Origin: Bradyrhizobium macuxiense
GTDB taxonomy: Bacteria > Pseudomonadota > Alphaproteobacteria > Rhizobiales > Xanthobacteraceae
Length of the DNA stretch: 64,000 nt
Assembly: GCF_007993935.1 (NCBI RefSeq)
Contig: NZ_VITY01000017.1
Span: 62,001-126,000, forward strand
Direction of reading: 5' to 3'
Shown here: one piece after another, positions 34,803 through 43,236 of the stretch
Position numbering within the stretch: the stretch's first letter is position 1
Layout of the letters: the number at the start of each line of letters is the position of its first letter
Translations under genes and position numbers: made by a program
The notes under the pieces: model-generated
Database searches by the model: none
Told to the model about the DNA's origin: nothing
What the model saw: only the letters and a program-made list of their open reading frames with translations

Positions 34803-34842
34803 CCCTGACCCTAACACAGCCGGTACCCGTCAGGGTAACCGG
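34803..34842. promoter_or_regulatory. Inverted repeats in the LysR-MFS intergenic region
   Basis: Two overlapping dyads: CCCTGAC (34803-34809) with GTCAGGG (34829-34835), and CCGGTACCC (34820-34828) with GGGTAACCGG (34833-34842, one extra A). They lie directly upstream of the MFS gene, where a LysR regulator would bind and interfere with or activate its promoter. Confidence 0.45.
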
Positions 34843-34868
34843 CCGGGAATGCAGGGGAGGATCAGCGG

Positions 34869-36176
34869 ATGACCGAGATCTCGGCTAACGGATCGTCGAC
34901 GGAAGACCATCCGGACGCAGGGTTGCTCGCGAGCGCCCTTTCCAAAAACACCTGGCGCCTGGTCCCGCTGCTCGGCCTCGCCTATCTCTTCAACTATCTC
35001 GACCGCACCAGCGTCGGCTTTGCTGCGCTGCAAATGAACAAGGCTATCGGCCTGAGCGCCACGCAATTCGGCTGGGGCGCCGGCATCCTGTTCTTCAGCT
35101 ACTGCCTGCTGGAAGTCCCCAGCAACATGATGATGTACCGGTTCGGGGCCCGGCGCTGGCTCGCCCGCATCATGATCACCTGGGGCCTGGCGGCCGCGGC
35201 GACCGCCTTCGCAGTCGGACCCTACAGCTTTTACGCGATCCGCTTTCTGCTCGGCGTGTTCGAGGCCGGCTTCTTTCCGGGCGTGATCTGGTACCTCTCG
35301 ATCTGGTTTCCGGAGAAGCACCGGACCGGCGTGCTTGCCCTGTTCATGGCCGCAACGCCGCTCTCCTCGCTGCTCGGCAGCCCGATCTCGGCGGCCCTGC
35401 TCGGCATGGACGGATTCTGGGGGCTCGCAGGCTGGCAATGGATGTTCCTGCTCGAAGGTCTTCCGGCTTGCCTGCTCGGAATTCTCTGTCTCGGGCTGCT
35501 CGCCGACACGCCCGAGCAAGCCCGCTGGCTCACGCCTGAGGAGCAGCACGCGCTTCTCGCCGCGCTCGCCGGCAACAAGCACGACAAGCCCAAAAAGGAT
35601 CTGTGGGCCGCCATGCAGGATATCCGTGTGCTGATGCTCACCGCGATCACCTTCGCCTTCACGATCGGCTCCTACGGCATCGGCATCTGGCTGCCATTGA
35701 TCCTGAAGAGCCACGGCTTGAGCAACATGCAGGTCGGTTGGCTCTCGGCGATCCCCTATTTGTTCGCGACGATCGGCATGCTGTTCTGGGCGCGTCTCGT
35801 CGATCGCAACGGCCAGAAGATCTACAATCTCATGGCCGCGCTGATCCTCGGCGCCCTTGGCCTTGCGCTCTCGGTTGTCTTCGGCTCGCTCGTTCCGGCG
35901 CTCGCCTGCCTGACGCTGGCGCTGGTCGGCACCATTTCGGCGCGAACGGTGTTCTACACCATCCCGCAGAGCTTCCTGACCGGCGCCGCAGCCGCCGGCG
36001 GCATCGCGTTCATCAATTCCGTCGGTGCATTCGGCGGCTTCGTCGGTCCCTACATGGTCGGCTTCCTGAAGGACGCGACAGGTTCGTTCAACGCCGGCAT
36101 GATCGGGATGGCGGTGATCCTTGTGATCGCGACGGGAATTGCCGGCTCGCTCAAGCTGGTCGTTGGCAGGATTTGA
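34869..36176 (+). CDS. MFS transporter, anion:cation symporter (tartrate/phthalate-type)
   Basis: 435 residues, twelve predicted membrane segments. Family start LLGLAYLFNYLDRTSVGFAA, then GAGILFFSYCLLEVPSNM and MYRFGARRWLARIMITWG, the conserved loop of ACS carriers that import organic anions (tartrate, phthalate, hydroxyphenylacetate, 2-ketogluconate). Start preceded by AGGGGAGG. Divergent from the LysR gene. A paralogue is at 46592 in the dioxygenase operon. Confidence 0.9.
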   Translation: MTEISANGSSTEDHPDAGLLASALSKNTWRLVPLLGLAYLFNYLDRTSVGFAALQMNKAIGLSATQFGWGAGILFFSYCLLEVPSNMMMYRFGARRWLARIMITWGLAAAATAFAVGPYSFYAIRFLLGVFEAGFFPGVIWYLSIWFPEKHRTGVLALFMAATPLSSLLGSPISAALLGMDGFWGLAGWQWMFLLEGLPACLLGILCLGLLADTPEQARWLTPEEQHALLAALAGNKHDKPKKDLWAAMQDIRVLMLTAITFAFTIGSYGIGIWLPLILKSHGLSNMQVGWLSAIPYLFATIGMLFWARLVDRNGQKIYNLMAALILGALGLALSVVFGSLVPALACLTLALVGTISARTVFYTIPQSFLTGAAAAGGIAFINSVGAFGGFVGPYMVGFLKDATGSFNAGMIGMAVILVIATGIAGSLKLVVGRI

Positions 36177-36194
36177 ATCACTGCGAGTGGATCT

Positions 36195-37736
36195 TCACCC
36201 CTGCTCGGCGGAGAGAAACAGCCGATACGCCGGATTCTCGCTCTCGTTCCAGTAGGGATAGCCGAGCGTATCCAGCGCCTGGACGAACCGGGCGCGCTCC
36301 TGCGGCTTGACCTCGATGCCGGCCAGGATGCGTCCGTAGTCGGCGCCGTGGTTGCGGTAGTGGAACAGCGAGATATTCCAGTCGGGCGCCAGGCTTTCGA
36401 GGAATTTCAGCAGCGCGCCGGGCCGCTCCGGAAACTCGAAGCGGTAGATCACTTCGTCCCTGAGCAGCGGTGCGCGACCGCCGACCATGTAGCGCACATG
36501 GTCCTTGGCCATCTCGTTCTCGCTTAAGTCCAGGATCGGATAGCCCTCGCGGCGCAGCAACTCCATGACCTCCCGCTTCTCGGCCTCGCCGCGGCTCAGC
36601 GCGATGCCGACGAAGAGCTGCGCCGGCGCGGTCGTCTCGTTGAAGCGGTAGTTGAACTCGGTGATGGCGCGCGAGCCGAGGATGCGGATGAAGCGCCGGT
36701 AGCTGCCCGGCTTCTCCGGCACGGTGACCGCAAGCAAGGCCTCGCGATGCTCACCGACCTCGGCACGATCGGCGATGGTGCGCAGCCGGTCGAAATTCAG
36801 ATTGGCCCCGCTGTTCACGGCGATCAGGCTGCCGTCGCTCAGCGCGCCGCGCTCGGCGTAGGCCTTGAGGCCCGCGAGCGCCAAAGCCCCGGAGGGCTCG
36901 GCAACCGATCGCACGTCGTCGAAGACATCCTTGATCGCCGCGCACATCGCGTCGGTATCGACGGTGACGACCTCGTCAAGCAGGTCGCGGCAGAGCCGGA
37001 ATGTCTCGGCTCCCACCTTGCGCACGGCAACACCATCGGCGAACAGTCCGACCTGATCCAGCGCGACGACGCTTCCCTTGGCGAGCGCCGCCGCCATCGA
37101 CGCAGCATCTGCCGGCTCCACACCGACGACCTTGATCGACGGATTGAGGAACTTCACGAAGGCGGCGACGCCGGCCGCCAGCCCACCCCCGCCGATCGGC
37201 ACGAAGATCGCCTCGATCGGATCGGGATGCTGCCGCAAGATCTCCATCCCGACGGTGCCCTGGCCGGCGATCACATCAGGATCGTCGAACGGATGCACGA
37301 AGGTCAGGCCGCGCGCGACCTCGATCTCCCTGGCCTTGGTTTGCGCATCGTCAAAGGTGTCGCCATGCAGGACCACGTCGCCGCCCAGACGGCGGACGGC
37401 TTCGACCTTGATGGCGGGCGTCGTCCGCGGCATCACGATCGTCGCGGGAATACCGAGCTTGCGCGCGGACAGCGCCACGCCCTGCGCGTGATTGCCCGCC
37501 GACGCACAGATCACGCCCAGCCTGCGCTGCGCGTCCGGCAGCCTGACGATCTTGTTGTAGGCGCCGCGAAGCTTGAACGAGAAGATCGGCTGGAAGTCTT
37601 CCCGCTTCAGCAACACACGTCGCGACAAGCGTTCCGAGAGCCGCGGCATCGGATCGAGCGGCGTCTCGACCGCCACGTCGTAGACCCGGGCGGTCAGGAT
37701 GCTTTGGGCATAGTCGCGGAGCGCGTTGGCGGTCAT
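36195..37736 (-). CDS. ilvA: Threonine ammonia-lyase (threonine deaminase), biosynthetic type
   Basis: 513 residues from the ATG at 37736; an upstream TTG would add nine. PLP enzyme converting threonine to 2-oxobutyrate, the first step to isoleucine. The PLP lysine is K55 in FSFKLRGAYNK; ASAGNHAQGVALSA is the substrate loop, and the phosphate-binding glycine loop is PIGGGGLAAGVAAFV. Two ACT-like regulatory domains fill the C-terminal ~180 residues (PEKPGSYRRFIRILGSRAI and RFEFPERPGALLKFLESLA), as in isoleucine-inhibited biosynthetic enzymes. It ends 18 bp from the convergent MFS gene. Not obviously linked to the surrounding catabolic genes. Confidence 0.93.
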   Translation of the reverse strand: MTANALRDYAQSILTARVYDVAVETPLDPMPRLSERLSRRVLLKREDFQPIFSFKLRGAYNKIVRLPDAQRRLGVICASAGNHAQGVALSARKLGIPATIVMPRTTPAIKVEAVRRLGGDVVLHGDTFDDAQTKAREIEVARGLTFVHPFDDPDVIAGQGTVGMEILRQHPDPIEAIFVPIGGGGLAAGVAAFVKFLNPSIKVVGVEPADAASMAAALAKGSVVALDQVGLFADGVAVRKVGAETFRLCRDLLDEVVTVDTDAMCAAIKDVFDDVRSVAEPSGALALAGLKAYAERGALSDGSLIAVNSGANLNFDRLRTIADRAEVGEHREALLAVTVPEKPGSYRRFIRILGSRAITEFNYRFNETTAPAQLFVGIALSRGEAEKREVMELLRREGYPILDLSENEMAKDHVRYMVGGRAPLLRDEVIYRFEFPERPGALLKFLESLAPDWNISLFHYRNHGADYGRILAGIEVKPQERARFVQALDTLGYPYWNESENPAYRLFLSAEQG

Positions 37737-38069
37737 CGGGTCGCTTCTGTCGATGGGACGCAATCCTTATCGGTTGCACCTGCCCATCGTCGGCGCCGAC
37801 CTGGCGAGCAGACGGCACGGAACCGCCGCTGCATCCAGCTCGAAGCATCGCATGACCGGAGGCGCGAGTGAAGCAAAGACCGCCGGCAGGGGGGCGTTGC
37901 CAAAATATCGAAAACAACCCCATGCAAAGCAACTGGTGGCGGCCGGCAACTTGACACGTCGGGCAACTCAGGGATATATTTCTAATATTCCGAAATAGGC
38001 CGACGTACGCCTCCAACGCCACAGCCAATCGGTGGCCCATCCAAACATGCCGTCCAGGCGCTGACCGAT
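37737..38069. other. 333-bp gap with an orphan rightward promoter
   Basis: No gene seen. The leftward ilvA promoter should be here. The striking content is a near-consensus rightward promoter at 37951-37980 with no rightward gene after it. An AT-rich imperfect dyad (ATTTC...GAAAT) follows around 37978-37996. Confidence 0.5.
37951..37980 (+). promoter_or_regulatory. Near-consensus sigma-70 promoter without a downstream gene
   Basis: TTGACA (37951-37956), 18-bp spacer, TATATT (37975-37980). It is one of the best -35/-10 pairs in the window. It points into the 3' end of the leftward M24 gene (stop at 38070), so its product would be a small RNA or an antisense transcript. Confidence 0.5.
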
Positions 38070-39260
38070 TCACGCCATGAGACGCGATGAATTCCATTCC
38101 CGGCCATGGTCGCCGGGTGCTTCCCAGCCCGACTCGGTGACGATCAGCGTGTCCTCGAGCTTGATGTAGCCGCGCGCCGGATGCAGCAGCGCGGTTTCGA
38201 TCGAGATCACCATTCCGCGCTCGAGCGGCCGGTCGGCGTCATACGGCGCATAAGGCACCGGGCCGGTTGCGGTGAGGCGCGGCGCCTCGTGGCTGACGAG
38301 CCCTATGCCGTGGGCGGTGAAGTCGAGCACCGCGCGATGCGGCGACGATTTGACCGCAGCCTCGCCCCCCGCAATGATGTCGCCACCCATGGCGCCCGGC
38401 CGGATCGCGCGCCGCGCCACCTGCTGGATGTCCTCGATTTCTTGCAGCAGCTCCCGCAATTCGCTGTCGGGCTCACCCAGGATGCCCATGCGGCTGAGGT
38501 CGCCGATATAGCCCCGGTAGTTTCCGCCGGAATCGATCGAAATCACGTCACCTTCCGCAAGACGCTGGTTCGACGGCGCGCGGTTATGGCTCTTGCCGGC
38601 GGCGATCAGGCAGTATTCGAAGACGAGATCGCGCTCCTGCTCCTCACGGCGCAGGCGGGCGACGACATCGTTCTTGGTCATGCCTGGCGCGCAGCTTCTA
38701 AACGTCGCCATCATGGCATCGACGACGCGTTCGGAAGCCTCCCTGATGAGATCGAGTTCGGCAGGAGATTTCACGGCGCGAAGGCGTTCGAGCATGAAAT
38801 GGGCCTCGTGGAATTCGGCATCGTTCAATCCAGCACGGAGATGATCCCTCGCATCGGCCGGCAGGAAGCCCGCCTCGATACCGACACGCCTCGCCGCACC
38901 GCCGAGCCTTCTCACATGATCGATCGCGAGGGCCATCGCATCGATCGTTCCCCAGCTGCCTGTCTTGACAAGCGGCGTCCATATCCGTCCGAGCTCCTGC
39001 TCGAACTTCTCCATGCGGTTGCCGATGTAGATGGAGTTCTCAGGGCGTCCCTTCTGGTAGACGAACACCGGCAGATAGCGGCTCGTGCCAATCGCCTCCA
39101 TGACGTCGAAGAAGAAGAAACGATATCCGCCGAGCAGATACTGCACGTTGTGACGCGAGGTTGCGATCAGGATGTCGAGCCGCGCCTCATCCATCAGCCG
39201 ATCGAGCTTCGCGGTATCGAACGGCGCCGTTGTTGCGATGGTGTCGAACGCGTTGTCCAT
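38070..39260 (-). CDS. M24-family metallohydrolase (Xaa-Pro peptidase/creatinase fold)
   Basis: 396 residues from the ATG at 39260. The C-terminal pita-bread domain has the five metal ligands: the two Asp in SIDSGGNYRGYIGD, His in TAHGIGLVSHEAP, Glu in VISIETALL and Glu in KLEDTLIVTE. The N-terminal creatinase-like domain includes TSRHNVQYLLGGYRFFFFD. Annotated relatives cleave X-Pro peptides, but some hydrolyse C-N bonds of small molecules. As the fourth gene of an operon with a flavin monooxygenase, a hydrolase and an MFS carrier, a small catabolic substrate is plausible. Confidence 0.87.
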   Translation of the reverse strand: MDNAFDTIATTAPFDTAKLDRLMDEARLDILIATSRHNVQYLLGGYRFFFFDVMEAIGTSRYLPVFVYQKGRPENSIYIGNRMEKFEQELGRIWTPLVKTGSWGTIDAMALAIDHVRRLGGAARRVGIEAGFLPADARDHLRAGLNDAEFHEAHFMLERLRAVKSPAELDLIREASERVVDAMMATFRSCAPGMTKNDVVARLRREEQERDLVFEYCLIAAGKSHNRAPSNQRLAEGDVISIDSGGNYRGYIGDLSRMGILGEPDSELRELLQEIEDIQQVARRAIRPGAMGGDIIAGGEAAVKSSPHRAVLDFTAHGIGLVSHEAPRLTATGPVPYAPYDADRPLERGMVISIETALLHPARGYIKLEDTLIVTESGWEAPGDHGREWNSSRLMA

Positions 39261-39279
39261 GGTATGATCCTTCGTCTTC

Positions 39280-40686
39280 TCAGCTTGCGGTTTTCGCGGC
39301 CAACGATTTCGGTGTGGCGCCTGCGTTCTCGCCGAACAAGGCCACCGGGCGGCCGTGCGGCTCGACGCCAAGGAACGTGAAGGCGAGCCCGATCAACAGG
39401 CCCGCGCCGGCAAGGAAGCAGAACGCCGGCATCACCGCCGCGGCGGTCGCGCTTGGATGCACGAGATTGTCGGCCCCGGCGATCAATGCAAGACACAGCG
39501 GCCCGACGATCTTGCCGACCCCGTTCGAGAGCTGGGCAAGGCCGACCGCGCGTCCCGACAGCTGAACCGGAAAGATCTCCGCGGGATACGGCCCGATGTT
39601 GGAAAATCCACCATCGAAGAACACGGCGCCGACGATCAGGAAGACCAGGAACAGCGGCACCGAGCCGGCGAAGTCGTTGTGGAAATAGGCGGCCAGCGCC
39701 AGCGAAACCGCGGTGCCATAGCCCATCAGTTGGCCACACGGCTTGCGGCCGATCCGATGCGCCAGAAAGGCGAAGCCGGTTCGGCCGAGGACGCCGGCGA
39801 GGCTGACATAGATGAACATCTTGGCCGCCTCCTGCGGCGCGACGCCAAGCAGCAGCGCGACGATGGTCGGCCCCCACAGGAACACGCCGTAGTTCGCGGT
39901 GCTGGCGCCGAACCAGATCAGCACCGTCAACCAGAAGCGCCGCTGCTCGGCAAAGATATCGGCAAATGTTGCGGAACTCGCCTGCGGCAGCGTGGGCAAC
40001 GCGAATTCATCGCCGCCGACCCGATAGAGTTTCCGGATGCTCGCCTGGGCTTCGCGCACGCAGCCCTTGCTGATCAGCCAGCGCGGCGATTCCGGCATGA
40101 TGATCATGGTCAGAATTCCGAGGATGATCGGCAGGAAGCCGACCGCCGCCAGTCCGCGCCAGCCGACCAGCGGCAACAGGAAGCTCGCCGTCACCGACGC
40201 CGACAGCACGCCGAAGGCAACCGGCACGACCACGAGGCTCGTGACCAGCGTGCGATGACGGGTCGGAGCGAATTCGACGATGGCCGGAACCGCCGCCGCC
40301 GCGCCCGCGGCAAGGCCGAAGCCCACGAAGAAGCGCAGGACCGCGAACGCAATCCAGCCGTCCTCCGGAATGAACGCGATCGCGCCCGAGGTCAGGCCGC
40401 ACAGCATGACGCCCGCCACCGCCAGCGGCTTGCGCCCGAAACGATCGGCGAGGATCCCGGCGGCGAACGCCCCGAGCATCGCCCCGATCCCGGCGCTCAT
40501 CAGCATGATCGAGGTCTGCCCGAACGTCAGGTGCCATTTCGGCGCCAGCACCGAGACCAGAAACCCGACCACGAAGAAATCGAAGAAATCGACCACGCCG
40601 GAGATGGCGAAGATGATGATCGATAGCCAATAGCGCGTCGTCACCGGCGCTTCGTCGAACGGCACCGCGTTCGTTTGCTCTGCCAT
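39280..40686 (-). CDS. MFS transporter (sugar/aromatic-acid:H+ symporter type)
   Basis: 468 residues, twelve membrane segments. Signature loops: GILADRFGRKPLAVAGVML between TM2 and TM3, LGRTGFAFLAHRIGRKPCG between TM8 and TM9, and MPESPRWLISKG after TM6 as in sugar-porter and AAHS carriers. FFDFFVVGFLVSVLAPKW in TM1 lacks the strict AAHS DGxD motif. Third gene of the monooxygenase operon, 18 bp after the alpha/beta hydrolase gene. Likely imports the compound that operon degrades. Confidence 0.87.
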   Translation of the reverse strand: MAEQTNAVPFDEAPVTTRYWLSIIIFAISGVVDFFDFFVVGFLVSVLAPKWHLTFGQTSIMLMSAGIGAMLGAFAAGILADRFGRKPLAVAGVMLCGLTSGAIAFIPEDGWIAFAVLRFFVGFGLAAGAAAAVPAIVEFAPTRHRTLVTSLVVVPVAFGVLSASVTASFLLPLVGWRGLAAVGFLPIILGILTMIIMPESPRWLISKGCVREAQASIRKLYRVGGDEFALPTLPQASSATFADIFAEQRRFWLTVLIWFGASTANYGVFLWGPTIVALLLGVAPQEAAKMFIYVSLAGVLGRTGFAFLAHRIGRKPCGQLMGYGTAVSLALAAYFHNDFAGSVPLFLVFLIVGAVFFDGGFSNIGPYPAEIFPVQLSGRAVGLAQLSNGVGKIVGPLCLALIAGADNLVHPSATAAAVMPAFCFLAGAGLLIGLAFTFLGVEPHGRPVALFGENAGATPKSLAAKTAS

Positions 40687-40704
40687 GGTCTCCCCCTGTT
40701 GTTG

Positions 40705-41496
40705 TCAAGCCGCCTTCTTTTTTGAATTCAGAAATGCCGCCACCGCCTCCGCCACCCGCTCGGGGGCCTGGATCGAGGCAACGTGGCCCGCGTTTGCGAT
40801 CGTCCTGGTTTCGACGTGGGCAAGATCGCGGGCGAGTGCGAATGTCTCCGCATTCGGGATCAGCCGGTCCTCGCCGCCCACGAGCAGCAGCGTCGGGCGA
40901 TCGAAACCGGCCAGGTCGGCGGCGACAGGTTGCGCGAGCAGCGCGCCGCGGCGCGCCTTCTGGCCCTCGTCGCGGCTGGAGCCACGGAAGATCTCGATCA
41001 GCTCGGGCCGGGCGCGCAGGTACGCCGGCGGGAAGAAGAACTCCGCAATCTTTGGTGCGTTGCCTGCAGTGTCGCCGCGGTACGACGCGAGGGCACGGAA
41101 GGCATCCGCGTTGACGTCCAGCGGGCTCCTGTTGACCTTCCAGGTGCTGCTCAGGATCAGGCGGTCGATGCTGCCGGGATGGCGCGCTGCCAGCACTTGC
41201 GCGATCTGCCCACCCAGCGAGGTTCCGAAGACATGGGCACGATCGTAGCCGAGCCCTCGGATCAAGGCGGCGGCATCGTCGGCCAGATCGGCCAGCGAAT
41301 AGGACGACGGGGGATTCCTGGTGGCGCCGGAGTCGCGCTGGTCGTAGGCGATCACGGTGAACTGCGCCGCCAGCACCGGTGCAAGGCCATCGAACATCGA
41401 GTGATCGGCCTCACCGCCATGCAGCAGCACGATCGGTTCGCCGCGTCCGGATTTCTCATATGCTGTAACGACGCCGTTCGATTCGAATGATTGCAT
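40705..41496 (-). CDS. Alpha/beta hydrolase
   Basis: 263 residues from the ATG at 41496, 11 bp after the monooxygenase gene; the frame continues upstream but overlaps that gene. Catalytic triad: nucleophile S93 in FGTSLGGQIA, Asp in LVGGEDRLIP, His in IANAGHVASIQAPE; the oxyanion loop is IVLLHGGEADHSM. Similar to beta-ketoadipate enol-lactonases and ring-fission hydrolases of the MhpC type. In this operon it could hydrolyse an ester, enol lactone or ring-fission product made after hydroxylation. Confidence 0.87.
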   Translation of the reverse strand: MQSFESNGVVTAYEKSGRGEPIVLLHGGEADHSMFDGLAPVLAAQFTVIAYDQRDSGATRNPPSSYSLADLADDAAALIRGLGYDRAHVFGTSLGGQIAQVLAARHPGSIDRLILSSTWKVNRSPLDVNADAFRALASYRGDTAGNAPKIAEFFFPPAYLRARPELIEIFRGSSRDEGQKARRGALLAQPVAADLAGFDRPTLLLVGGEDRLIPNAETFALARDLAHVETRTIANAGHVASIQAPERVAEAVAAFLNSKKKAA

Positions 41497-41507
41497 CGGA
41501 GCCCCCG

Positions 41508-43127
41508 TCAATGCAGCAACGTCGAGAGCGCGCCGGCCAACTCCTTCGCCGGATCCGACGGCAGCCACGGCATCCGCCACGCCACATGTCCATCGGGGCG
41601 CACCAGCACGGCGCCGCGCATGCCGAGCTGGAAGCCGTCCGCCGGGTCGGCTGACGGCAACTGCTTCAGCGAGAGCGGCAGGCGGGTCTTCTCGGATACC
41701 TGCTTGCCCGCCTCCAGCCACTCGCTGCCGAGCGGACCGGTGACGACGGTGAATTCCTTGTCGAACCAGTCGAGCGTCGATTTCTTGCGCGACGGCTCGA
41801 GCCACATATGCGGAAAGCGCGCGCCAGGGCGATCGGTCGGCGTGTAGTAGCGGGAGTTCAACGCCTTCGCGACGGTGCCGTCGGGGATCACTGCGCCCTC
41901 TTCGTAATTGTGGCCGAGGTTCTGGCCGATGCTGTGCAGATGATTGTCCATGTCGTTGATCCAGAATTTGATCCGGTCCGGATTGCGCGATCGCACGGCA
42001 TCGTCGGTCAGCCCAAAGCGCAGCCGGTTGCCGTAGCTGAAATTGGCGTTGGACTGCGCGATCGGGCGGCGTTCGCTGGAATAGCTGTCGAGCAGCTTTT
42101 CATCCGCGAGGCCTTTCAGCACGAAGGCGAGTTTCCATGCGAGATTATGCGCATCCTGAACGCCGGAGTTCAGACCGAACCCGCCGGTCGGCGGAAACCG
42201 GTGCGCGCAGTCACCAACCAGAAACACCCGGCCCTTTCGAAAGGTCTCGGCGACCTGCATGCTGACGCGCCAGATCGAACGGTTCAGAAGCGTGACATCG
42301 AGATCCGGAATGCCGACATGGCCGCGCGCGATCTCGATGAACTCCTGGTCGGTCCACGGCCGCTCGCGATCGTCCTTGGTCAGGCCGATCTGCGTCACGG
42401 TCAGCCAGCGATCCCGGCCGTTGGTGTTCAGGATGCCGGCGCGCGGCAGGTCGGGCCTTTCAGGGACGATGATGAAGCCGGCGGCTTCGCGCGCGATAGG
42501 CAGCCGCGACAGATCGGCCCGCCAATATTCGTTCGACATCACCGCCAGCGTCGACGGCCCGACCATGTCGATCCCGGCGCTGCGCCGGGTTTGGCTGCCG
42601 GCGCCGTCGGCGGCGATCAAATAGGTCGCCGTCCAATGAGTCACCTCGCCGGTCTTCTCGCAACGGGTCGTGACGTTGACGCCGCTGTTGGTCTCCTCGA
42701 ACGATTCGCAGGACGTGTTGAACAGGACCGTGGCGTGTTTGGACTTCTCGACCACGCGCAGGATCTCTTCCTCGACCGCGTCCTGGGCGACCAGGCTCTT
42801 CCAGGCCGGCGTATGACCGACATTCGGTTCGGGACGGGTGCGGCCGAACTCGTGACCTGCGATGCTGTCGAGGAACACGAACATGTCGGAATTGTCCTGC
42901 AGGCCGCGATCGCGGATCGCCTGCTCGATGCCCCACTGCCGGAAGATCTCCATGGTGCGGACCCAGCAGCCACGCGACTTGGGATGATCCGTCGTCGTCG
43001 GGCTCTTCTCGACCACCACGCAGTCGACGCCGAAGCGGTCGAGCAGCAGCGACATCGCAAGGCCGACCGGCCCGCCGCCGGCGATGAATACGGACGTCTG
43101 GCGTGCCTCGTCGCTGGCGATGCCCAT
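41508..43127 (-). CDS. FAD-dependent aromatic monooxygenase (PheA/TfdB/MhpA type)
   Basis: 539 residues. N-terminal dinucleotide loop FIAGGGPVGLAMSLLLDRFG; the second FAD motif is FLVGDCAHRFPPTGGFGLNS, then GVQDAHNLAWKLAFVL. The C-terminal thioredoxin-like domain of the phenol-hydroxylase family is present (GAVLVRPDGHVAWRMPW). These enzymes use NAD(P)H and O2 to hydroxylate phenols or polyketide-like rings. First gene of a leftward operon, divergent from a LysR gene 109 bp away. The aromatic substrate is unknown. Confidence 0.9.
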   Translation of the reverse strand: MGIASDEARQTSVFIAGGGPVGLAMSLLLDRFGVDCVVVEKSPTTTDHPKSRGCWVRTMEIFRQWGIEQAIRDRGLQDNSDMFVFLDSIAGHEFGRTRPEPNVGHTPAWKSLVAQDAVEEEILRVVEKSKHATVLFNTSCESFEETNSGVNVTTRCEKTGEVTHWTATYLIAADGAGSQTRRSAGIDMVGPSTLAVMSNEYWRADLSRLPIAREAAGFIIVPERPDLPRAGILNTNGRDRWLTVTQIGLTKDDRERPWTDQEFIEIARGHVGIPDLDVTLLNRSIWRVSMQVAETFRKGRVFLVGDCAHRFPPTGGFGLNSGVQDAHNLAWKLAFVLKGLADEKLLDSYSSERRPIAQSNANFSYGNRLRFGLTDDAVRSRNPDRIKFWINDMDNHLHSIGQNLGHNYEEGAVIPDGTVAKALNSRYYTPTDRPGARFPHMWLEPSRKKSTLDWFDKEFTVVTGPLGSEWLEAGKQVSEKTRLPLSLKQLPSADPADGFQLGMRGAVLVRPDGHVAWRMPWLPSDPAKELAGALSTLLH

Positions 43128-43207
43128 GCTCGTGTCTCCTCGGTTTGATCGTTGAGCGGAGACTGCTCTCTTTTTGCTATCTCACAAGAATATGTTTGAT
43201 ATGGTTT

Positions 43208-43226
43208 CCATCTCGATTTGAGATGG
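43208..43226. promoter_or_regulatory. Inverted repeat in the monooxygenase-LysR intergenic region
   Basis: CCATCTC-GATTT-GAGATGG, a perfect 7-bp dyad 10 bp upstream of the LysR start. An imperfect copy of the left arm (GATATGG, 43198-43204) precedes it. Candidate site for LysR autoregulation and control of the divergent monooxygenase operon. Confidence 0.5.
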
Positions 43227-43236
43227 AGCCGGCATC

